A stretch of 64,000 nucleotides of DNA from NCBI GenBank assembly GCA_965204415.1, contig CBDBEL010000002.1:310001-374000 (forward strand). Reading direction: 5' to 3'. Below the pieces are notes generated by a model. The model had not been told where the DNA came from and ran no database searches. It saw nothing but the letters and a program-made list of their open reading frames with translations. Positions 7,959 to 16,038 of the stretch are shown piece by piece (position 1 is the stretch's first letter; each line of letters starts with the position of its first letter). This DNA comes from Aldehydirespirator sp965204415. Its GTDB lineage: Bacteria; Actinomycetota; Acidimicrobiia; Acidimicrobiales; Aldehydirespiratoraceae. The position numbers and the translations under genes were made by a program.

Positions 7959-8699
7959 GTGCCGCTTGTAACCGCATACCACCGACCCCGTAGTCTCGAC
8001 GAGGCGCTTGAGTTGCTGAGTTCTCCTCAGCGGGTGGCCCTCGGGGGCGGGACGACACTGAATGCCGACCGCGAGCCGTCCGACTTGGAGGCCGTGGATC
8101 TTCAGGCCCTCGGGCTGGACGGGATCACGGCCGAACCCGGCGGACGGGTGCGGCTGGGGGCCACCGCCACCCTCGATGCGGTCCGGCGCAGCGACCTAGT
8201 GCCCGGCGGGCTGCGGGAGCTGGCCCGGGCCGAGCAGCCGTCGACGCTGCGGACGCTGGCCACCGTGGGTGGGCTTGTGGCCGAGGCGTCTGGGGAGAGC
8301 GTGCTGCTGGCCGGGCTGCTCGCCCATGATGCGCAGGTGGAACTGGCCGGTCCGGGAGACGCCGGCCTCTCGCAGCGGACCCTGGCCGAGCTGTTGGCCG
8401 CAGGGCTCCGGCCCGGGTCGCTGGTCACTGCGGTGACCGTCGATCCGGCCGGGCGCACCGCCTATGCCGGCACGGGCCGCACGCCGGCCGACGTGCCCAT
8501 CGTTGCGGCCTTTGGGCGACGCACCGAGGGCTTCGTGGCCATGGCCCTCACCGGGGTGGCCGACCATCCGGTGCTGGTCGACGTGCACGACCCGACTGCG
8601 GGCCTGGATCCGGCGGGGGACTTCAGGGGCAGTCGCGAGTACCGCCTCCACCTTGCTGCCACGCTCACGGACCGGGTCATGCAGGAGCTGTACCCATGA
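7959..8699 (+). CDS. FAD-binding subunit of a xanthine dehydrogenase/CO dehydrogenase-type molybdenum hydroxylase
   Basis: 246 residues, CoxM/XdhB family. It binds FAD and passes electrons from the molybdenum/Fe-S subunits to the final acceptor. Seen are 'PRSLDEALELL', the FAD loop 'ALGGGTTLNAD', 'VRLGATATLDAV', and 'RTLATVGGLVAEAS' in place of the usual TIGGN-like motif. It is somewhat shorter than the usual 280-290 residues. It is the first gene of a plus-strand unit; its stop overlaps the ATG of a tiny ORF that leads to the large subunit. GTG is used as start with no clear ribosome-binding site. Confidence 0.88.
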   Translation: MPLVTAYHRPRSLDEALELLSSPQRVALGGGTTLNADREPSDLEAVDLQALGLDGITAEPGGRVRLGATATLDAVRRSDLVPGGLRELARAEQPSTLRTLATVGGLVAEASGESVLLAGLLAHDAQVELAGPGDAGLSQRTLAELLAAGLRPGSLVTAVTVDPAGRTAYAGTGRTPADVPIVAAFGRRTEGFVAMALTGVADHPVLVDVHDPTAGLDPAGDFRGSREYRLHLAATLTDRVMQELYP

Positions 8700-8773
8700 C
8701 CATCGACATCACGCCTCGACCCCGCCGAGGCGCCCCGCGGGCGCGAGCGGCCATGCAGGAGCTGTACCCATGA
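8696..8773 (+). CDS. 25-residue ORF in a duplicated gene junction
   Basis: This ORF (MTIDITPRPR..., ending MQELYP) starts in an ATGA overlap with the FAD-subunit stop and ends in a second ATGA overlap with the large-subunit start. A 34-base stretch from 'ATGCAGGAGCTGTACCCATG' on occurs at 8679 and again at 8753, a 74-base offset, with three mismatches. So the end of the upstream gene and the start of the downstream gene are both present twice. It may only preserve translational coupling; no function is recognised. Confidence 0.4.
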   Translation: MTIDITPRPRRGAPRARAAMQELYP

Positions 8774-11718
8774 CCCTCGACGTCACTTTCGAGCTCAACG
8801 GGGCTCCGGTCACGGTGGCCGTCGAGCCTCACCACACGCTGCTGGAGGTCCTGCGGCGCTTGGGCATGTTCTCGGTGCACTACGGCTCCGACAGTGGCGA
8901 GACCGGCGCCGGTGCGGTGCTCTTCGACGGCCGCCTCGCCTCGTCCGACGTGATCCTGGCCGCCTCGGCCGGCGGCCACCGGGTGACCACGGTGGAGGTG
9001 CTCAACGTCTCGCCGGACCTGCATCCCATCCAAACCGCTTTCGTGGCCGTGGGCGCCTTCCAGTCGGGCTACTCCGCGGGAGCGATGATCCTGGGCACGC
9101 TGGCCCTGCTCGAGGAGGACCCCGACCCGTCCGAGGCCGAGATCCGGGACATGCTCTCGGGCATCCTCGACCGCGAGACCGCCTACGTGAAGCCGGTCGA
9201 GGCGGTCAAGCGGGCCGCCGCGGTGCTGCGCGGCGACGAGACCGAGCCCTTCGCGCCGCTGGTGCTGGAACCGCTCACCGACGGCTACCGGCCCGCCCCG
9301 GCCGGGGCCGACGGACCGGCGCCCGAAGCACCCCAGGCCGTGCCCCGCCTGGTGCCGTCGCGCGAGGTGCCCGACATGGCGGTGGTGGGCAAGCCCGAGG
9401 TCAAGGTCGACGCCGTCCGGCTGGCCAAGGGCAACCCCGCCTTCACCGACGACATCGAGCCCCGCGGGATGCTCTACGCCAAGGTGCTGCGCAGCCCCCA
9501 CGCCCACGCCCGCATCCTCAGCATCGACGACTCCGCGGCCCGGGCCGTGCCGGGCGTGCATGCCGTGCTGCACCACGGCAACACCCCCCGGGTCAAGTAC
9601 GCCTCGGGCGGGCAGAGCTGGCCCAACCCCCATCCCTACGACCAGGTGAGCTTCGACGACCGGGTCCGCCACGTCGGCGACCGGGTGGCCGCGGTGGCGG
9701 CCGAGACCATCGAGGCGGCCGAGGAGGCGCTGCGGCTCATCGACGTGGAGTACGAGGTGCTGCCCGCGGTGTTCGACGAGCGCTCCGCCATGGACCCCGA
9801 CGCTCCCAAGGTCCACGACGAGGACGACACCACCCACATCTGCGACCCCCAGCGCAACCTCGTGCACCACATCGCGGCCAAGCGGGGCGACGTGGACGGC
9901 AACCTGGCGGCCGCATCCCACGTGTTCGAGCAGACGTTCAGGGTCCACCAGGTCCAGCAGTGCCCCATCGAGCCCCACATCTCGATGGCCTGGCTCGACT
10001 CCGACGAGCGCATGGTGGTGCGCACCGCCACCCAGGTGCCGTTCCACACCCGCCGGATGCTGGCCCCCCTCATCGACATGGAGATCAAGGACATCAGGGT
10101 GATCAAGCCCCGCATCGGCGGCGGCTTCGGGGCCAAGCAGGAGATGCTGATCGAGGACATCGTCGCCCACCTGGCCATCGCCACCCGCCGCCCGGTCCGC
10201 CTCGAGCTGGACCGGGCCGAGGAGTTCTACGCCAGCCGCACCCGTCACCCCCAGACCATCACCTACCGCACCGCGGTGGACGACGACGGCCGGTTGCTGG
10301 CCCAGGACATGAGCATCATCGGCAACACCGGCCCCTACGGCACCCACGGCTTCACCGTGCAGATCGTCTCGGGGCTGCGCGGCCTCACCTCCTACAACGC
10401 GGCGTCCAAGCGTTTCGACTGCCACGTCGTCTACACCAACATCCCGGTGCCGGGCGCCTACCGGGGCTACGGCGCCCCCCAGGCCGAGTTCGCGCTCGAA
10501 GCCCACATGGAGGACATCGCCCGGGCCCTCGACCTCGACCCCATCGACTTCAAGCGGCGCAACTGGGTGAAGGTCGGCGACGAGATGGACATCGCCCCCC
10601 ACCTGGGCGAGCGGGCCGTGGCCGAGGAGGAGCTCGACGAGTACCCGAAGATCATGTCCTCGGGCATCGAGGAGTGCGTGGCTCAGGGCATGCGGGAGAT
10701 CGACTGGAGCCTCCGGAACGACGAGTCCTGGAAGGCCCCCGCCGACCGTCCCAGCATCCGGCGGGGCCTGGGCTTCGCCTTCTGCATGCACGGCACGGCC
10801 ATCCCGTTCCTCGACATGGGCGGCTGCTCGATCAAGCTGAACGACGACGGGTCGTTCAACATGCTCATCGGGGCCACCGACCTCGGCACCGGTGCCGACA
10901 CCGTGATCGGCCAGATCGCAGCCGAGGTCCTCGGCGTGCCCCTCGACGACATCAAGGTGTACTCCAGCGACACCGACATGACCCCGTTCGACACCGGTGC
11001 CTACGCCTCGTCCACCACCTACATCTCGGGCACGGCCGCGCTGCGGGCCGCGGAGGCGGTCCGGGAGCGGCTCAAGGAGCGGGCCGCGATGCTGCTCGAG
11101 GTCGACGAGCCCTGCACCATCGAACTGCGCGACCGCCGGGCCTACGCGGCCGACGGCCGATCGGTGAGCCTGGAGGAGATCGCCCTCGACTCCCTGCACT
11201 GGCAGGAGCAGGAGCAGATCATGGGCACCGCCTCGCACGTCTCGCCCGACTGCCCGCCGCCCTTCGCGGCCCAGTTCGCCGAGGTGGAGGTGGACGTCGA
11301 CACCGGCCAGGTGACGGTCACCAAACTGGTGATGGCGGTGGACTGCGGGGTGGCCATCAACCCGGTCACGGCCAGCGGCCAGGTGGAGGGGGGCATGATC
11401 CAGGCGCTCGGCTACGCCCATTGCGAGGAGATCGTGCTCGACGACGAGGGACGCATGGTCAACCCGTCGTTCGGCCCCTACAAGATCTACCGGGCCGACG
11501 AGATGCCCGACACCGTTGTGTACCTGGTCCAGACCATGGAGGACAGCGGCCCGTTCGGGGCCAAGGCGGTGGCCGAGATCCCCAAGGACGGCGTGGCCCC
11601 GGCGGTCCGCAACGCCATCCTCGACGCCACCGGCACCGCCATCAACGACCTGCCCTTCACGCCGGAGCGGGTATGGGCAGCCCTGCAAGCCCAACCCCCC
11701 GCGCCGCCCGAAGGCTGA
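8770..11718 (+). CDS. Fused [2Fe-2S]-like and molybdopterin subunit of a xanthine dehydrogenase-type hydroxylase, with Fe-S ligands lost
   Basis: 982 residues. Residues 1-165 align with the two-cluster ferredoxin subunit, but every cysteine ligand is changed. Cluster 1 reads 'GSDSGETGAGAV' (Ser40, Thr45, Gly48) plus Asp60. Cluster 2 reads 'QSGYSAGAM' (Ser99, Ser102) and 'ILDRETAY' (Asp134, Glu136). Residues about 200-975 are a molybdopterin-binding hydroxylase: 'GGGFGAKQEM', 'GAYRGYGAPQ', and the catalytic Glu936 in 'GPFGAKAVAEIP'. The Mo site looks complete, so substrate hydroxylation is plausible, but the usual electron path to FAD is absent. ATG 8770 is chosen because an upstream extension would run through the FAD gene in another frame. 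Confidence 0.88.
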   Translation: MTLDVTFELNGAPVTVAVEPHHTLLEVLRRLGMFSVHYGSDSGETGAGAVLFDGRLASSDVILAASAGGHRVTTVEVLNVSPDLHPIQTAFVAVGAFQSGYSAGAMILGTLALLEEDPDPSEAEIRDMLSGILDRETAYVKPVEAVKRAAAVLRGDETEPFAPLVLEPLTDGYRPAPAGADGPAPEAPQAVPRLVPSREVPDMAVVGKPEVKVDAVRLAKGNPAFTDDIEPRGMLYAKVLRSPHAHARILSIDDSAARAVPGVHAVLHHGNTPRVKYASGGQSWPNPHPYDQVSFDDRVRHVGDRVAAVAAETIEAAEEALRLIDVEYEVLPAVFDERSAMDPDAPKVHDEDDTTHICDPQRNLVHHIAAKRGDVDGNLAAASHVFEQTFRVHQVQQCPIEPHISMAWLDSDERMVVRTATQVPFHTRRMLAPLIDMEIKDIRVIKPRIGGGFGAKQEMLIEDIVAHLAIATRRPVRLELDRAEEFYASRTRHPQTITYRTAVDDDGRLLAQDMSIIGNTGPYGTHGFTVQIVSGLRGLTSYNAASKRFDCHVVYTNIPVPGAYRGYGAPQAEFALEAHMEDIARALDLDPIDFKRRNWVKVGDEMDIAPHLGERAVAEEELDEYPKIMSSGIEECVAQGMREIDWSLRNDESWKAPADRPSIRRGLGFAFCMHGTAIPFLDMGGCSIKLNDDGSFNMLIGATDLGTGADTVIGQIAAEVLGVPLDDIKVYSSDTDMTPFDTGAYASSTTYISGTAALRAAEAVRERLKERAAMLLEVDEPCTIELRDRRAYAADGRSVSLEEIALDSLHWQEQEQIMGTASHVSPDCPPPFAAQFAEVEVDVDTGQVTVTKLVMAVDCGVAINPVTASGQVEGGMIQALGYAHCEEIVLDDEGRMVNPSFGPYKIYRADEMPDTVVYLVQTMEDSGPFGAKAVAEIPKDGVAPAVRNAILDATGTAINDLPFTPERVWAALQAQPPAPPEG

Positions 11719-11763
11719 CGTCCAGAGGCCGAGCGGCTCGATGTCCGGCGCCGGGGGCCAGCG

Positions 11764-13485
11764 TCACGCCGGTGCGCGGCAGGCGTCGGCGAGGGCCGTG
11801 TTCGCCTCGTTGTCGCTGCCCTCGAGCGCCTGGGCCACCGCCTCGCGCACCCGGGCGATGGACGCCTCCCTGGACGGGTACTCGGGCGGGATGAAGTTGA
11901 CGGTGACGATTCTCGACGTGTCGAGCCGGTCCGCTTCGGCGATGAGATCCCCGAGACGGTCCAGCGGGATGTCGGTCCTGGCATGCTCGGAGATGATGTC
12001 GGCGAGCGTCACGTAGCGGGCCAGCGCCTCCAGGGGAGTGACCTGGTCGATCAACGCTCCGACCACGCATCGCTGGCGGGTCATGCGGTGATAGTCCGAG
12101 CGGTTGACGCGGGAGCGCACGTAGCCGAGCGCGGTCAGGCCGTCGAGGCGGTGGTAGCCCGGCCCGAGATTGACGACGACGTGGCGACCGTCCTCCACGA
12201 TGGGTGCGATCCGGTCCTCGACAGACTCGCGGACATGCACCTCTATGCCGCCGAACAGGTCGATGACCTTGACGAAGCCGACCATGTCGGCCATCACGTA
12301 GTATTGGATTTCGAGGCCGGTCAGCTGGGCCAGAGCCGACTTGATGGCGTGGCCCGCCTTGTCCTCGACGCCGGGGAAGGCGGCCGGGTGCTGCAGGCCC
12401 AGGGCGTAGATCTCGTTGGCGATGCCCGGGTAGCCGTCGGGCCAGCGCTCGGCGGCCGCGGTCCCGCCCGGGAATGTGACATGGGTCCAGTTGCGCGGCA
12501 CGTTGAACGCGGCGGCGTCGCCGGTGGCCACGTCGATCGACAGGACGATGATCGTGTCGGTCCTCACTCCGGAGCGCTGGTACCCGCCGTCGCTGCCGAG
12601 CAAGGCGATCGTGAGCCGGTCCGCGCCGTCCCAGGTCGCGGTCCGGGCCGTCGCGGCGGGGGCGGGGTCTGCCGGAGGCGGCCCGTCGGCGGGTGCGGTC
12701 GTGGAGTCTCCGGCGTCGGTGGTCGCCGGGTTGTTGGCGGCGTCGCCGGTGGAGTCTCCGGCGTCGGTGGTCGCCGGGTTGTTGGCGGCGTCGCCGGTGG
12801 AGTCTCCGGCGTCGGTGGTCGCGGCGTCGGTGGTCGCGGTGCCGGTATCGGTGGTTGCGGTGCTGGTGGGGTCGCCGGTTGCGGTCGTCCCGTCGGAGTC
12901 ATCCGGGGCGTCGGTGGTCTCGGCGGTGGTGGGAAGCGGGGTCGGCCTGGCCGTCTGCGTGTCGGTGGCGACGAACACGTCGGACAGCAGGGTCAGCTGA
13001 GTCGCGGCGAGCCTGATCACGATCACATGAGGCGCCGCGATGAACAGGCCCAGCAGGAGCAGCGTCGCCACAGTTCCCAGCCGGCGCAGCACTCCGCCGG
13101 GCCGCGGCGGGGAGCGACGCCTCGCGATTCCGAAGGCGTCAGCCGCGACCGCGCCGCGAAAGACCAGCGCGCCCACTGTGGCTGCGATCAAGGCCAGGAG
13201 CGACGGCCTGGTCACGGACCACGTGAGCAAGGTGCTCGCCCGGCGAGTCAGCAGGTATGCAAGCCCGAGCGCGGCGGCGACCAGCGTGGCGGCGGCGAGC
13301 AGCAGTCCACGGCGGTTCCTGTGACCCAGGTGTCCCAGACCGGGCCAAACCGCGGAGAGAGCCGCAGCCACCAGCGGATGGGGTCCGCGCCCCGTCCGGT
13401 CTTCAGGCGTCGTGGCCTGCGCCGGAGCCGATGCGCTCGCCACCAGCGGATGGGGTCCGCGCCCCGTCCGGTCCTCCCGCGCCAT
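11764..13485 (-). CDS. LytR-CpsA-Psr (LCP) family cell-wall ligase-like protein
   Basis: 573 residues. LCP proteins attach glycopolymers to peptidoglycan outside the membrane. Three or four hydrophobic segments lie around residues 35-160, followed by a long Thr/Asp/Ala-rich linker containing 16-residue repeats. The LCP domain then has 'IALLGSDGG', 'RTDTIIVLSID', 'NVPRNW', 'DLFGGIEV' and 'ALGYVRSRV'. The extra N-terminal membrane segments and the long linker are unusual. The N-terminal 'EDRTGRGPHPLVA' occurs twice, so the true start may be either copy. It is the only minus-strand gene inside the molybdenum hydroxylase locus and is probably unrelated to it. Confidence 0.8.
   Translation of the reverse strand: MAREDRTGRGPHPLVASASAPAQATTPEDRTGRGPHPLVAAALSAVWPGLGHLGHRNRRGLLLAAATLVAAALGLAYLLTRRASTLLTWSVTRPSLLALIAATVGALVFRGAVAADAFGIARRRSPPRPGGVLRRLGTVATLLLLGLFIAAPHVIVIRLAATQLTLLSDVFVATDTQTARPTPLPTTAETTDAPDDSDGTTATGDPTSTATTDTGTATTDAATTDAGDSTGDAANNPATTDAGDSTGDAANNPATTDAGDSTTAPADGPPPADPAPAATARTATWDGADRLTIALLGSDGGYQRSGVRTDTIIVLSIDVATGDAAAFNVPRNWTHVTFPGGTAAAERWPDGYPGIANEIYALGLQHPAAFPGVEDKAGHAIKSALAQLTGLEIQYYVMADMVGFVKVIDLFGGIEVHVRESVEDRIAPIVEDGRHVVVNLGPGYHRLDGLTALGYVRSRVNRSDYHRMTRQRCVVGALIDQVTPLEALARYVTLADIISEHARTDIPLDRLGDLIAEADRLDTSRIVTVNFIPPEYPSREASIARVREAVAQALEGSDNEANTALADACRAPA
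12701..12823. repeat. 48-bp tandem repeat in the LCP gene linker
   Basis: Units of 48 bp start at 12701, 12749 and 12797 (the third is partial). They encode the 16-residue repeat 'TTDAGDSTGDAANNPA' on the minus strand. The repeats lie in the extracytoplasmic linker between the membrane segments and the LCP domain, so they should vary linker length without breaking the frame. Confidence 0.9.
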
Positions 13486-13771
13486 GCTCAGGTCCCCTCC
13501 GGGCCGGGCCGGCCGCCGCCATGGTCAGCATCGCATCCCCGGCGACAGGCAGCCTCGACACCAAGGATCAACGCCGTGTCAACGAGGGTAGCTTGTTGCG
13601 GTCGGCAGCGCGACGGCTCTAGCGTTGCGGCTCGTGTGAGTGTCGAGCGCTCGTGGGGCGACCGGGTTCATCCAGTGTGTCGAGGCACGCCCCGGCAGTA
13701 CCCGGGTCAGGGCGCAGCGAGACGCGGGAGCGGGCTCGGGCCGGCGGTCGCCGGGAGGCTGGGGGTTGAAG

Positions 13772-15112
13772 ATGATCGTCTCGGGTGACTGGGCGGTGAC
13801 CGCCGCGCTGGACGAGCCGCAGCGCCACTGGGGCGTGAGAGTGGAGGACGGGCTGATCGACGACTGCGGCCCAGCCAGCGAGCTGCGGGCCCGTTACCCG
13901 GACGACGACTTCTGCGACGGGAGCGGCTGCGTGCTGCTGCCCGGCTTCGTCAACGCGCACGTGCACCTCTACGGCGTGCTGGCCCACGGGGTCCCCGCGC
14001 CGGCGGCGCCGGTGGCCGACTTCTGGGGGTTCCTGGACGACTACTGGTGGCCCCTGGTGGAGAACGCCCTCGACCACGAGATGATCTCGGCCGCCGCCGG
14101 GTGGGTGACCGCCGAGCTGGCCGCCGGCGGCACCACCAGCTTCTTCGACATCCTGGAGGCGCCCAACGCCCTGCCCGACGCCCTGTTCGCGCAGCGGGAG
14201 GCGGTGGCGGCCAGCGGGCTGCGGGGAATCCTGTCGTTCGAGGCCACCGAGCGGATGGGCGCGGCCAACGGCCAGGCCGGACTGGATGAGAATGTGCGCT
14301 TCGTCGAGGCGTGCCGCGCCGACGGCGGCGGGCCCGGTGCCGGTGACAGGGTGTCGGGCGCGATGTGCATCCACACCACGTTCACGTGCAGCGAGCCCTT
14401 CATACGCCGGGCCTTCGAGACCGCGGCCGACCTGGACGTGTTCTGCCACGCCCACGTCAACGAGGGCGTGCACGAGGGGCGCTGGTGCGCGGAGCATCAC
14501 GGCATGCGCACCCTCGAGTTCTACGACCGCATCGGGGCGGCGTCGCCCCGGTTCCAGGCCAGCCAGTGCGTGCAGCTGTCACCCCGCGAGATCGACATCA
14601 TCGCAACCACGGGCGTGAGGGTGTCGCACATGCCGCTGTCCAACTGCGAGGTGGGCGGAGGCATCGCTCCCGTGCCGGAGATGCTGGCCCGGGGCGTCAC
14701 CGTCGGGCTCGGCTCCGACGGCTACCTCAACGACATGTTCGCGGTGATGCGGGGCGCCTTCCTGCTGCACCGGGCCGCCACCCTCGACCCGGGCGCGATC
14801 AGCGCGGCCAGCGTGCTCCACCTGGCCACCGAGGGCTCGGCTCGCACGCTCGGCCTGGAGCGGGTCGGCCGGCTGGAGCCGGGCTGGCACGCCGACCTGC
14901 AGCTGGTCGACATCGAGGGCCCCGGAGGTCTGCCCACCCCGGTGGAAGCCCACAACCTGCTCGACCAGCTGGTGCTGTGGCGCAACGCCGCCCATGTGAG
15001 CCGGGTGATGGTGGGCGGGGACTGGATCGTCGACGGCGGCGAGGTGATCGGCGCCGACCTGGAGCGACTGAGGGCCCGCACCCTCGAGCAAGCGGCCAGA
15101 CTGTGGTCATGA
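13772..15112 (+). CDS. Amidohydrolase, SsnA/chlorohydrolase-like, with beta-6 His replaced
   Basis: 446 residues. An N-terminal composite domain is followed by a TIM barrel: 'FVNAHVHLYG' (HxH), 'CHAHVNEG' (beta-5 His) and 'LGSDGYLND' (beta-8 Asp). The usual beta-6 motif with His ('AHCVHL') reads 'SQCVQL', with Gln265 and Gln268, so the catalytic beta-6 His is absent. SsnA-type amidohydrolases occur in loci for selenium-dependent molybdenum hydroxylases and purine breakdown, which fits the XdhC and YqeB-like genes downstream. ATG 13772 follows a 'GGGAGG' site; TTG 13766 is also possible. Activity as a deaminase is doubtful. Confidence 0.82.
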   Translation: MIVSGDWAVTAALDEPQRHWGVRVEDGLIDDCGPASELRARYPDDDFCDGSGCVLLPGFVNAHVHLYGVLAHGVPAPAAPVADFWGFLDDYWWPLVENALDHEMISAAAGWVTAELAAGGTTSFFDILEAPNALPDALFAQREAVAASGLRGILSFEATERMGAANGQAGLDENVRFVEACRADGGGPGAGDRVSGAMCIHTTFTCSEPFIRRAFETAADLDVFCHAHVNEGVHEGRWCAEHHGMRTLEFYDRIGAASPRFQASQCVQLSPREIDIIATTGVRVSHMPLSNCEVGGGIAPVPEMLARGVTVGLGSDGYLNDMFAVMRGAFLLHRAATLDPGAISAASVLHLATEGSARTLGLERVGRLEPGWHADLQLVDIEGPGGLPTPVEAHNLLDQLVLWRNAAHVSRVMVGGDWIVDGGEVIGADLERLRARTLEQAARLWS

Positions 15113-15207
15113 GCCTTCAATGCTGCCCCTGCGTTCCTGTTCGGGAGAATCGTCCCTGTCGGCCAGGAGGCTCGAACAGAGTGCTGGTCGGCAGGCTGCG
15201 GCCGTGA
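15109..15207 (+). CDS. 32-residue ORF coupling the amidohydrolase and xdhC genes
   Basis: This ORF (MSLQCCPCVPVRENRPC...) starts in an ATGA overlap with the amidohydrolase stop and ends in a GTGA overlap with the xdhC start. Its first codons (ATGAGCCT) resemble the first codons of xdhC (GTGAGCCT), at a 95-base offset. It has four Cys among the first 17 residues. Length and offset are identical to the ORF between coaX and lysS. No known domain is visible. Confidence 0.35.
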   Translation: MSLQCCPCVPVRENRPCRPGGSNRVLVGRLRP

Positions 15208-16007
15208 GCCTGCTCAGCCAGCTTGCCGAGCACGTCGACGCCGGGGTGGCGGTGGCCTCCGCCACCGTGGTCGACACGTCGCGCTCAGTGCCCCGCCGGG
15301 CCGGGGCCAAGATGCTGGTGTTTCGCGACGGCACCATCTCCGGCACTGTCGGCGGCGGCGAGATGGAGGCCAGGGTGGTGGCCGAGGCCGTGGCCGCGCT
15401 TGCCGACGGCCGCTGCCGTCTGCTTTCGTACCGTCTAGTCGACCCTGTCCGGGGCGATCCCGGCGTCTGCGGGGGCGACGTCCAGATATTCGTGGAGCCG
15501 CACATGCCCAAGCCCACCGTCATTGTCATGGGATACGGACACGTGGGACGGGCCGTCGCCCAGCTCGCCCATTGGCTGGGCTTCCGGGTGGTCGCCTCCG
15601 ACGATCGGGCCGGGATCGAAGACGCTGCCGGTGGCGGGGAGGACCCCGAGGCTCTCGACGGCGATCCCGGGAGTGGAGCCCCCGATGAGCTGGTCGTCGG
15701 CTCCGTGGACGACTTGCTGGCCGGGCGGACACTCGACGCCGACTCGTCGGTGGTGCTGGTGACCCGCAACGTGGACGTGGACGCCGCGGCGCTGCCCGCC
15801 CTGCTGGCCACCGACGCCGGTTACGTGGGGGTCATGGGCAGCGAGCGCCGCTGGGCCACCACCCGGGCCCGCCTGGAAGCCGACGGCGTCGATCCGGTTG
15901 CGCTGGACCGGGTCCATGCCCCCATCGGCATCGAGGTGGGCGCCGAGACCCCCGAAGAGATCGCGCTGAGCATCATGGCCGAGGTGATCGCCCATCGCCG
16001 GACCTGA
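15204..16007 (+). CDS. xdhC: XdhC/CoxI family molybdenum hydroxylase maturation protein
   Basis: 267 residues. XdhC proteins bind and modify (sulfurate) the molybdenum cofactor and insert it into xanthine dehydrogenase-type enzymes. Typical are 'VVDTSRSVPRRAGAKMLVF', 'GTVGGGEMEARVV', 'GDPGVCGGDVQIFVEP' and a Rossmann-type C-terminal domain starting 'VIVMGYGHVGRAVA', ending with 'YVGVMGSERR' and 'PIGIEVGAETPEEIALSIM'. The cysteine in 'GVCGG' is present. GTG 15204 is chosen because the family begins shortly before 'LLSQLAEHV'. It should serve the hydroxylase encoded at 7959-11718. Confidence 0.92.
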   Translation: MSLLSQLAEHVDAGVAVASATVVDTSRSVPRRAGAKMLVFRDGTISGTVGGGEMEARVVAEAVAALADGRCRLLSYRLVDPVRGDPGVCGGDVQIFVEPHMPKPTVIVMGYGHVGRAVAQLAHWLGFRVVASDDRAGIEDAAGGGEDPEALDGDPGSGAPDELVVGSVDDLLAGRTLDADSSVVLVTRNVDVDAAALPALLATDAGYVGVMGSERRWATTRARLEADGVDPVALDRVHAPIGIEVGAETPEEIALSIMAEVIAHRRT

Positions 16008-16038
16008 ACTCGTCGGCGCCGGGTCTTCACCGCTGTGC

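Noticed and set aside
8677..11694. A 1005-codon open frame on the minus strand opposite the XDH-like gene
   Set aside because: It is a shadow caused by high GC and third-position bias. It is rich in His, Val and Gly with no domain, while the plus strand encodes a clear molybdenum hydroxylase.
12701..12823. Regular 48-bp repeats that could suggest a CRISPR array
   Set aside because: The units are contiguous with no spacers and are in frame inside the LCP gene.
13640..13771. A 44-codon upstream extension of the SsnA-like amidohydrolase
   Set aside because: The family starts at the strand 'MIVSGDWAV', and a ribosome-binding site lies just before 13766-13772.
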